From the NCBI GenBank assembly GCA_029975915.1, contig JARKOC010000296.1, positions 1 through 14,198 on the forward strand: DNA of 14,198 bases, read 5' to 3'. Both the position numbers and the translations under genes were made by a program. Under the pieces are notes generated by a model. The model saw only the letters and a list, made by a program, of their open reading frames with translations, ran no database searches and was not told the DNA's origin. Positions 8,136 to 13,454 of this stretch are shown here, piece after piece; position 1 is the first letter of the stretch, and every line of letters begins with the position of its first letter. This DNA is from Bryobacteraceae bacterium. Lineage in GTDB: Bacteria > Acidobacteriota > Terriglobia > Bryobacterales > Bryobacteraceae.

Positions 8136-10510
8136 GTCTTTCCGTACTCTGTCGGCTGAGCCGTGCCAACATGGCGTCGATTATGAAAACCAACGACTGC
8201 TCTGGCCGAGAGAAGGAAATCTGCATGGCAGGATACATAATCCAAGTCAAGGTCGAGCAAAGACACCAATCCCTCTACCCTGCTGCTCAGTTCGCCGCAG
8301 GAGCCGATCAAGACCCGAGGATTGGCCGCCCTGGCTTGTCCAATCGCATACCGCATCAGCTGCCCGACGCCATCGGCATCGAATCGCTCAAAAGGCGACT
8401 CACCAAGACATCCGATTCGAAGATAGTGGTCAATCATTGCTGGCCCCGTCTCCCGGGACATCGCCCAGGTGAAAGCCGTGAGATCGTTGGTGCCGAAGGA
8501 TAGCAGGTCCGCCACCTGCGCAATCTGACCCGCAATAAGCGCAGCGCGTGGGGTCTCGATCATCGCTCCGATGCGCAAAGGATAGTGCGCCGCCGACACG
8601 CGTGCATTGGTGCGACGTTGTTTGATGGCCGCTTTCATTGCAAGCACCTCGCCCACACATGTCACCATTGGAAGGAGGAGGCAGACATTCGCTGTGGCTC
8701 GGCCGGCTGAACGTCGAACTGCTTCGAGAATGGCGGAGACTTGAGCACCGGCGAGGGCTGGATCGCCGATGTTGCGACGGATCCCCCGCAATCCGAGCGC
8801 GGCGTCCGGCTCCGAGACCGAGACCGACTGTGCTTCGCTATGCCTTGCACAGGAAGCTGGGCGTACATTGTAGTCAAAGCCGGCGAGAGGAAGTTCTATT
8901 GCGCTCGGATCCAGCAGTCGTATGTTGACCGGTAGCCCATCGGCCGCTTCAAGGAGGGCCTCGATTTCGTCCGCAAGAAATCGTGCCAGGTCGCGACGCT
9001 TTATGGCATCAGAAAAGCTGCTTGGCGTCTCAACGTCATTGGGCTCGAATCTGAGAAGAAGATTTTCGATACGACAAAGACCGACGCCCTCGGCGCCATG
9101 TTTGATAGCCCTCTTGAGTGCAGTGGCATCGTCAATATTTACGTGGAGGGCTGGGCCGATGTCAAGAGACTTCTCTGGTGGAAGCAGTTCGTGAAGAAGG
9201 CCTACTTCCTCGAGCCGTCTTGGCTGGTCGGGCGCGAACCCCTCGTACAGTCGACCTGTGTTACCGTCGACGGTCACCTCATCTTGAGTAAGGACTACTC
9301 TGCCGTTGGCTAGTTCCAGCCTCCCCGCCACCGGATCGAGCCGGGCAGCTGGCAGGGCGGAAATACATGGAATTCCTAGGCCGCGAGCCACCACGGCCGC
9401 GTGCGACGTGACGCCACCGGACGTGGTTACAAGCGCAGCCGAGGATAACAGTGCTTTCAGGTCTGCTGGATGGCTCTGTTCGAGAATCAGAATGGGTCGA
9501 ATCCCGGCGTGGGACAAGCGCAGCGCTTCGGTCGCTGTGAAGGCGGCAACCCCTCCCTCGATACCGGGGGACGTGCCAAAGCCTGTAGCCAATAGGCGCA
9601 GAGGCAGCCCGGTAGACGCTCCGGTGGTATTTGTTACCCCTCCGTCTAGGTCACCAGGCTCTAGAGCTGCCAGTGCGGCCTGTCTACTAATGAGCCCCTT
9701 CTTGAGCAATCGCATGCTCGACCTGGTCCGGGCGATGGAGTTGTTCCCGGTCCCGCGTGCGCTGCAAAGAGTGAGTTCTCCGCGTTCGACGACATAGGAC
9801 GCCGTGGCAATCCGTCCAAGCTCGACCTCCGACGCAAGCATCTCCCGCCTGAGGTTCGCTGCCCACCGGTCTGGAAAGCGACGCCCGTCGATAGGTGACA
9901 TGCGCACGCCTCTCTCTATAGGCCAGTCAAGCTCCGCACCGGCGGTATAGGTCCAGACCACCGGTCCTGAGCCGCTGTCTGGATCTCGGGAGAAGGCGTG
10001 CCCACTACCACAGTCATGTCCCAGACCACACGGGATTCGTATGATGGTCGGTCCCGACTGCGGATTTCGGTCAAGCGCTGCCCCTAGCACTGCCTCGACC
10101 TGCTGCGAGATTTCCGCCTCAAAGTAGGCATGCGGCAGTGAGAGCGCATTCAACCCAATTAGCAGGGCCTGTCGTCTGAACTCGGCGAGGCGTCGATCAC
10201 CAACATCGACGAGCCATTCGTAAGTTTGCGAATTGAGTCCCAGGTAAGGTATGCAAAGGCTCCCCGCTCGGACAGCCACGAACATCGGGCGATCCTTCAA
10301 CCTTTGACCCGCTCGGCCTCTCAATGTGTCAAGAACTTGCCGCACTGATCTGATGTCTGCGGATGAACCACCGCACACTGGGCCCGCGAGCCAAACTCCT
10401 TGCCCAACAGCTTGCTCGGCGCTCGTGGAGCGCCGAGCAAGTGGTTCTTCCTCAAGCCTCACCGCGTCAACTTGTCTAGAACGCACCGGGGCGCCGGAGG
10501 GTTCAGACAT
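8132..10510 (-). CDS. PPDK/PEP-utilising-enzyme-like protein with shortened ATP-grasp domain
   Basis: The product is 792 residues; PPDK is usually about 870-900. The swivelling phosphohistidine domain is complete: LVTTSGGVTSHAAVVARGLGIPC puts the phospho-His at H370. The C-terminal PEP/pyruvate barrel is also present: GAEGVGLCRIENLLL (473-487), IRLLDPSAIELP (530-541), LGLRGIRRN (572-580), IGAMIETPRAAL (647-658), LSFGTNDLTAFTWAMSRET (670-688), and a CGELSS loop with candidate catalytic Cys738. The N-terminal region keeps pieces of the PPDK nucleotide domain (AVRAGSLCIPYLGLN at 79-93, GSGHAFSRDP at 168-177, LLKKGLISRQAALAAL at 268-283) but is about 90 residues short. The usual QGED(V) ATP-site segment is replaced by TAGAELD. 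So ATP use is doubtful while phosphoryl transfer to or from PEP looks plausible. The start has AGGAGA about 10 nt upstream and lies 32 nt after the precursor stop. In this operon it is more likely a peptide-tailoring enzyme than central metabolism. Confidence 0.92.
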   Translation of the reverse strand: MSEPSGAPVRSRQVDAVRLEEEPLARRSTSAEQAVGQGVWLAGPVCGGSSADIRSVRQVLDTLRGRAGQRLKDRPMFVAVRAGSLCIPYLGLNSQTYEWLVDVGDRRLAEFRRQALLIGLNALSLPHAYFEAEISQQVEAVLGAALDRNPQSGPTIIRIPCGLGHDCGSGHAFSRDPDSGSGPVVWTYTAGAELDWPIERGVRMSPIDGRRFPDRWAANLRREMLASEVELGRIATASYVVERGELTLCSARGTGNNSIARTRSSMRLLKKGLISRQAALAALEPGDLDGGVTNTTGASTGLPLRLLATGFGTSPGIEGGVAAFTATEALRLSHAGIRPILILEQSHPADLKALLSSAALVTTSGGVTSHAAVVARGLGIPCISALPAARLDPVAGRLELANGRVVLTQDEVTVDGNTGRLYEGFAPDQPRRLEEVGLLHELLPPEKSLDIGPALHVNIDDATALKRAIKHGAEGVGLCRIENLLLRFEPNDVETPSSFSDAIKRRDLARFLADEIEALLEAADGLPVNIRLLDPSAIELPLAGFDYNVRPASCARHSEAQSVSVSEPDAALGLRGIRRNIGDPALAGAQVSAILEAVRRSAGRATANVCLLLPMVTCVGEVLAMKAAIKQRRTNARVSAAHYPLRIGAMIETPRAALIAGQIAQVADLLSFGTNDLTAFTWAMSRETGPAMIDHYLRIGCLGESPFERFDADGVGQLMRYAIGQARAANPRVLIGSCGELSSRVEGLVSLLDLDLDYVSCHADFLLSARAVVGFHNRRHVGTAQPTEYGKT

Positions 10511-10542
10511 CCGGGGCGCTTCTCCTGGAGTCCGGCTCCGGG

Positions 10543-10734
10543 CTACGGCAGATAACGGTGCCGGTCGGCGTGGACTCCGATGAGATACGCGCGATCGCGC
10601 ATGTTCGCAACCTCGTTCGGGGTGAGCGGAGCGAACTCCAGCTCGGCGAAATCCTGCGCCGAGCCTGCAGCAACACCGTCACCACTAGCCACGGGCTCTT
10701 CCTTGTGGGCGGATGTCGTACTCGTGATCGGCAT
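10543..10734 (-). CDS. Putative RiPP precursor peptide (63 residues)
   Basis: The frame runs ATG 10734 to TAG 10543, with AAGGAGG 5 nt before the ATG, by far the best ribosome site in the window. The peptide begins MPITSTTSAHKEEP, followed by an Ala/Gly/Ser-rich linker, an acidic-hydrophobic stretch FAELEFAPLTPNEVAN (29-44), and the end MRDRAYLIGVHADRHRYLP (45-63). I infer a leader up to about residue 44 that offers the FAELEF strand to the PqqD-like domain, and a core in the last 15-20 residues. The last 25 residues contain no Ser, Thr or Cys, but two Tyr, two His and three Arg in the final 19. There is no GG or Nif11/nitrile-hydratase-type leader, unlike many partners of this radical SAM family. 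It is the first gene of the operon and the only short gene near the maturation enzymes. Core boundaries are guesses; I do not recognise the peptide. Confidence 0.75.
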   Translation of the reverse strand: MPITSTTSAHKEEPVASGDGVAAGSAQDFAELEFAPLTPNEVANMRDRAYLIGVHADRHRYLP

Positions 10735-10739
10735 GTCAG

Positions 10740-10746
10740 CCTCCTT
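10740..10746 (-). promoter_or_regulatory. Strong Shine-Dalgarno of the precursor gene
   Basis: On the minus strand AAGGAGG lies 5 nt before the ATG at 10734, an essentially full anti-16S match. It fixes the start of the short gene and suggests much higher translation of the precursor than of the enzymes, as is usual in RiPP operons. Confidence 0.8.
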
Positions 10747-10748
10747 GG

Positions 10749-10810
10749 GGTGTAAGAACTACGAGTTGACCTTTCAAGGGTCGATCCTTTCGCACGCTGC
10801 TGTCAAGGGT
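10749..10810 (-). promoter_or_regulatory. Probable operon promoter/operator region with repeated ACCCTTGAnA boxes
   Basis: On the minus strand ACCCTTGACA (10810-10801) and ACCCTTGAAA (10781-10772) are direct repeats 29 nt apart, differing at one base. The second sits in a 15-bp imperfect inverted repeat (10768-10782, GACC...GGTC). TTGAAA (10777-10772) followed after 17 bp by TACACC (10754-10749) could be a weak sigma-70-type promoter. That would leave only a short leader before the Shine-Dalgarno. The upstream TTGACA is a perfect -35 hexamer, but I see no -10 at the right distance. The repeats may instead be activator or repressor sites. Confidence 0.4.
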
Positions 10811-11329
10811 GCACGCAAGTTTGGTCACGGTGGCCTCTGTCTCGAGGTGGGGCCCGCGGCGATCGCCCCCACTAACGGCGTGACGTGCGGATGGGCACGG
10901 TCCAGGGCAGTCCGACTGGCGTTCGAGGTGATCGGCGATGGTTGAACAGGTGTCGATGGGCGCAAGCATAATCGGGGCTGCGATCCGGGACTCGACGCCA
11001 ACGATGTTGTCTGTGTGGTCCGGATGCTCCCCGCCAACCGCGGGCTGGCTGCGCGCATGCATCTGGTGCGACAACCCCACTCCTCTATGGGGCGTCACCA
11101 CCAACATTGGGACGTCGACGGAAGGCATCCAATTGCGAGGACCAACCCACACAGGTCAGCACCGGGCTAACCATTCCGACGCCATAGACCCCGACCACAC
11201 GGTGGAGGCAACAGCTCCGTCTAGCCCGAAATGCACCGGGTGTATCGAGGATTCGGGTGGGGTTCGGGTGAGGTCTTCGCTGGCAGGGTCGAGCCGCTGG
11301 ACGTGGCTGAATCGGTGGGAGACGCGGGG

Positions 11330-11593
11330 TCAGTTGGCGAGCTGCTGGTCGAGGGCTTCGCGGATGATCTGTGACCGGGACTTGTGTTCATGGGCGGCGT
11401 AGGCGTCGAGGCGGGCAGCACGTTCGGGGTCGAGCCGGAACTGGATCACCACCCCGGCCTCGTGGCCGAGTTCGCGTGGGCGTCCCAGCCGGGGACGCGA
11501 ATGCAGGAACTCCGGGCTGTAGCCGGCCTCGGCCTCGGCGGCCGCCTGCTCGAACTGCGCCCGCTCTTCGGGGCTGAACTCGGTATCGGTCAT
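11330..11593 (-). CDS. Ribbon-helix-helix (CopG/RHH) antitoxin-like protein
   Basis: I choose the ATG at 11593 because GAGGAG lies 8 nt upstream; a GTG at 11611 would add six residues and has no such site. The 87-residue product has an acidic, Ala/Glu-rich first half (TEFSPEERAQFEQAAAEAEAG) and a C-terminal ribbon-helix-helix: strand VVIQFRLDPE, helix ERAARLDAYAAHEHK, then SRSQIIREALDQQLA. The strand would insert in the DNA major groove as a dimer. It starts 14 nt after the stop of a broken toxin-like gene on the same strand. Toxin first, antitoxin second is the order seen in BrnT/BrnA-type modules. The protein looks intact and could still repress the shared promoter. Confidence 0.85.
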   Translation of the reverse strand: MTDTEFSPEERAQFEQAAAEAEAGYSPEFLHSRPRLGRPRELGHEAGVVIQFRLDPERAARLDAYAAHEHKSRSQIIREALDQQLAN

Positions 11594-11607
11594 GATCACA
11601 TCTCCTC

Positions 11608-11844
11608 TCACAAGAACTCGTAGTAGCTGGGCGTCAAGGTGTCGGCATGGATCACCGCGACCCGTCCGGTGCTGCCCGAAGTGTCGGTGATCACCTCACG
11701 GGGCCGTCCGCTAGCGTCGAAGCCGATGTACAGCAGCTTCTAAGGCTCCTCCCGCAGCACGATCACCGTCCTGGCATTCTCGATCACATACAGCATGTCC
11801 TCCCGGCTCACCTGGTGACGGTCAGCCGACCCGAAGAACAACAC
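11608..11844 (-). pseudogene. Toxin-like gene of the antitoxin module, broken by an in-frame amber codon
   Basis: Translating the minus strand just upstream of the antitoxin gives a 78-codon frame. It starts at a GTG (11844) with LFFGSADRHQVSREDMLY, then VIENARTVIVLREEP, a TAG at 11742-11740, and then KLLYIGFDASGRPREVITD and RVAVIHADTLTPSYYEFL to a TGA at 11610-11608. Frame, protein-like composition and family feel continue on both sides of the TAG: a small RelE/BrnT-sized cytotoxic-type fold with a YIGFD...HA...P..YEFL ending. So this is one gene with a nonsense mutation. Restart after the stop would yield only about 40 residues, so the toxin should be inactive. The exact toxin family is uncertain. 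It is too short and interrupted for simple gene callers. Confidence 0.7.
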
Positions 11845-11940
11845 CCGATAATCGTACTACGAAAGGCGGGTTGGGACGAGCGCTCCCCGCTACTGAACGG
11901 GTCGAGTCGACCAGGCCTGAAGTGCGCGACGCGCGGCGGC

Positions 11941-12177
11941 TCAGCCAGCGTGATGGCAGCGGTTGCGGGCGGCTTGGCGGGTGACGCCGGGCATGGCGCC
12001 GATCAGGGTTCAGGAGGCGCCTTGGTCGCGCGCCTGGGCGACGGCGGAAGCGATCCGGTCTTGGGCGGCGTTCAGGTCACGGACGGCCGCCAGGATGGCC
12101 TGGAGAGCTTCGCCGTCGAAGCTGGCGACCGGGTCGGGGCCCTGGCCGTGGTGGGCGTTCTCGAGTTCGTCGAGCAT
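11941..12177 (-). pseudogene. Small helix-turn-helix protein gene broken by an in-frame TGA
   Basis: From the ATG at 12177, with AGGTGAGG directly before it, the minus strand encodes MLDELENAHHGQG, then FDGEALQAILAAVRDLNAAQDRIASAVAQARDQGAS. A TGA follows at 12012-12010, and the frame continues TLIGAMPGVTRQAARNRCHH to a TGA at 11943-11941. Small actinobacterial HTH proteins commonly carry GASWxxIGxxxGVTRQAAxxR here, so the TGA stands where Trp (TGG) is expected: a single G-to-A change. The broken half is the recognition helix, so the stump should not bind DNA. It lies head to head with the relaxase remnant. Confidence 0.65.
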
Positions 12178-12217
12178 CCTCACCTGGCGCCTCGACCCCA
12201 CCCAAGCATCCCAAGGA

Positions 12218-12860
12218 CGAACCGTCGGGCCACTCCCCTGGCTCCCCGGCATCCCTGGCCGGCTCCTCGACGATCCCGGATGGAAGACCTACCTCTCCGA
12301 CCGGTTCCGGCTCACCTATCAACTCGGCAACCAGGTCCGAGAACAAGCCCCACAGGAGACCCCCCGCTGGGCGGCCAACCTGCCCGGCCTAGACCCCAGC
12401 TGATCGCCGACATCCAGCAATGGCGCGCCGCACACCAGATCCCCGACACCGACCTGCGACCCACCGGGCCGCCTGTCCACACCCCGCCGAAGCCCGGCAC
12501 CGGCGCGATCTCGACCACCAGCTCGAAACCGCCCAGGCCGGCATCCGCGAATGGCTACCCAAGATCACGCAGGCCGCACCCGACCTGACCAAGGACCCCG
12601 CACTGCCCGTCCTCGCCGCCACACTCGCCCGGCTCGACATCGAACGCGGCGACGTCGGCGACCTCCTCCAGCAGGCGGTCGGCCGAGGGGCCCTGCCTGA
12701 CGAACACCCCGCCGACGCCCTCGGCTACCGCATCACCGGGCTCATCAAGACCCAGCACGAGGCCCAGACCCGATCTGGGAGACCGGTCACCACCCCACCC
12801 CGACGACACCACCACCAACCACTCAGAATGTCCGGCCCCAGCCACGGCATCAGCATCTGA
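12218..12860 (+). pseudogene. C-terminal remnant of a MobF/TraA-type conjugative relaxase split over three frames
   Basis: Three plus-strand frames together read like the end of actinobacterial MobF-type relaxase-helicase proteins. Frame 2 (to about 12400) gives VGPLPWLPGIPGRLLDDPGWKTYL and RWAANLPGLDP. Frame 1 (about 12396-12500) gives QLIADIQQWRAAHQIPDTDL and RPTGPP. Frame 3 (about 12495-12860) gives RRDLDHQLETAQAGIREWL, DPALPVLAATLARLDIERGD and VGRGALPDEHPADALGYRI. In the family these blocks follow in this order in one protein of over 1000 residues (variable linker, DxRPTGPP, RxLDxxL, then GPLPDDHPAxAL). So the remnant is the last 210 or so residues with two frameshifts, and the relaxase and helicase domains are gone. 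It marks the segment as a decayed conjugative element. Confidence 0.7.
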
Positions 12861-12897
12861 CCGACGAAAACACACTGCACCACCGGAAGACACGACC

Positions 12898-13134
12898 ATG
12901 GCCCTCTCGCCCACCCTCACCCCGTGGAACCACCCCAGCCCCGAGTGGGTCTCGCTCCAGCAGGCGGCCCTCATGTACGGAGTCAGCGTCGACACCCTGA
13001 GGCGCCGAATCGCCCACGGCCAGCTGCCGGCGTCCCGCTTCGGCGGCCGTCTCATCCGGGTACGAATCGAAGACCTCGAACGGCTCTTCCGACCAATTCC
13101 GACAGTGCGGCCGATCCACCGCCGACTCGGCTGA
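12898..13134 (+). CDS. Excisionase-like helix-turn-helix protein
   Basis: This 78-residue product starts at an ATG with GGAAG about 9 nt upstream, 37 nt after the relaxase remnant. Residues 17-65 form a MerR/excisionase-type winged HTH: WVSLQQAALMYGVSVDTLRRRIAHGQLPASRFGG is the helix-turn-helix, and RLIRVRIEDLERLF is the wing strand and following helix. Such Xis-like proteins bend DNA at attachment sites or regulate integrative elements. In actinobacterial integrative elements this gene commonly sits between the relaxase and a tyrosine integrase next to a tRNA. Here the tRNA is present but no integrase frame exists in the 113 bp between. The gene looks intact, but its partner is missing from this window. 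Confidence 0.85.
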   Translation: MALSPTLTPWNHPSPEWVSLQQAALMYGVSVDTLRRRIAHGQLPASRFGGRLIRVRIEDLERLFRPIPTVRPIHRRLG

Positions 13135-13168
13135 GGAGTCCCAGATGGCTGGAATCCTTCGGCCACCT

Positions 13169-13188
13169 AAGGGCCCGATAAGGGCCCG
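13169..13188. repeat. Short tandem repeat AAGGGCCCG x2
   Basis: AAGGGCCCG occurs at 13169-13177 and 13180-13188 (period 11, about one helical turn). It lies between the Xis-like gene and the tRNA, where accessory binding sites of an attachment site would be expected. Just after it AAAGTGCC (13190-13197) and GGCACTTT (13235-13242) form 8-bp inverted arms around a 37-bp AT-richer loop. Confidence 0.4.
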
Positions 13189-13247
13189 GAAAGTGCCTAT
13201 CTGGCTTACATCACTGTATTTATCCTAGTCGGATGGCACTTTTCGCG

Positions 13248-13321
13248 TGCCCCCAATGGGATTCGAACCCATACTTGGGCGGGTTTAAGCCGCCTGCCTC
13301 TGCCAGTTGGGCCATGGGGGC
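13248..13321 (-). tRNA. tRNA with anticodon UAA (Leu by anticodon) and a short class I variable loop
   Basis: The minus strand folds fully. The acceptor GCCCCCA pairs with TGGGGGC, the D arm is GCC-11 nt-GGC, and the anticodon arm is GGCGG-CTTAAAC-CCGCC with anticodon TAA at 13287-13285. The variable loop is 5 nt (CAAGT), the T arm is ATGGG-TTCGAAT-CCCAT, and the discriminator is A. The 3' CCA is not encoded. A UAA anticodon decodes UUA (Leu), and A73 fits LeuRS, but bacterial leucine tRNAs normally have a long class II variable arm, which is absent. Isotype is therefore uncertain although the tRNA fold is not. The 3' end faces the mobile-element remnant. Confidence 0.88.
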
Positions 13322-13373
13322 CTCGGCGCGATTCTAGGGGCGGGCACACGCGCACAGTGATCAAGAACCGTTC

Positions 13374-13424
13374 GTCGAGCTTGTCGAGACGCTGCGCGGG
13401 GCTGGGGGTCTCGACAAGCTCGAC
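13374..13424. repeat. Perfect 17-bp inverted repeat (GTCGAGCTTGTCGAGAC) with 17-nt loop
   Basis: GTCGAGCTTGTCGAGAC (13374-13390) is the exact reverse complement of 13408-13424. TCGACAAGCTCGACC-type sequences recur between genes in many actinobacterial genomes. It lies just past the ppx stop, where it could end ppx transcription, although no T-run follows. Next to it, GCTCGACC(A/G)GCGGTT occurs twice, from about 13418 and from about 13438. Confidence 0.8.
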
Positions 13425-13454
13425 CAGCGGTTAGTGGGCTCGACCGGCGGTTGG

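Larger units (their letters stand above)
10735..11329. other. About 600-bp stretch without a supported gene
   Basis: This lies between the precursor gene and the antitoxin gene. Open frames exist on both strands (10938-11402 plus, 10736-11152 minus), but neither has a convincing ribosome site, codon pattern or recognisable domain, and the minus one runs through the promoter boxes and ends inside the precursor's Shine-Dalgarno. The first 75 bp hold the promoter-like region. In the rest I see only a 5-bp CCCCA/TGGGG inverted repeat around 11085. It may be eroded DNA at the junction between the operon and the mobile-element remnant. Confidence 0.6.
11330..13247. mobile_element. Remnant of an integrative/conjugative element beside a tRNA
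   Basis: The segment groups an antitoxin, a broken toxin, a broken HTH gene, a frameshifted relaxase C-terminus and an Xis-like gene, ending at the 3' side of a tRNA, the standard insertion point for actinobacterial integrative elements. No integrase and no second copy of the tRNA 3' end were seen in the window, so the borders given are approximate. The left limit is unknown and might include the peptide operon. Confidence 0.5.

Noticed and set aside
10527..10539. GGAG-TCCGG-CTCC hairpin between precursor and PPDK-like gene as an attenuator
   Set aside because: A stem of only 4 bp and no T-run; too weak to claim, though an attenuator here would be typical of RiPP operons.
10736..11152. 138-codon minus-strand frame upstream of the precursor, possibly a regulator
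   Set aside because: No recognisable domain, no ribosome site, and it runs through the promoter-like boxes and stops inside the precursor's Shine-Dalgarno region.
10938..11402. 154-codon plus-strand frame
   Set aside because: Low-complexity composition, no domain, and its end overlaps the antitoxin gene antisense.
11647..12588. 313-codon plus-strand frame as one gene
   Set aside because: Its first two thirds is antisense to the broken toxin and HTH genes; only about 12396-12500 carries relaxase-like sequence.
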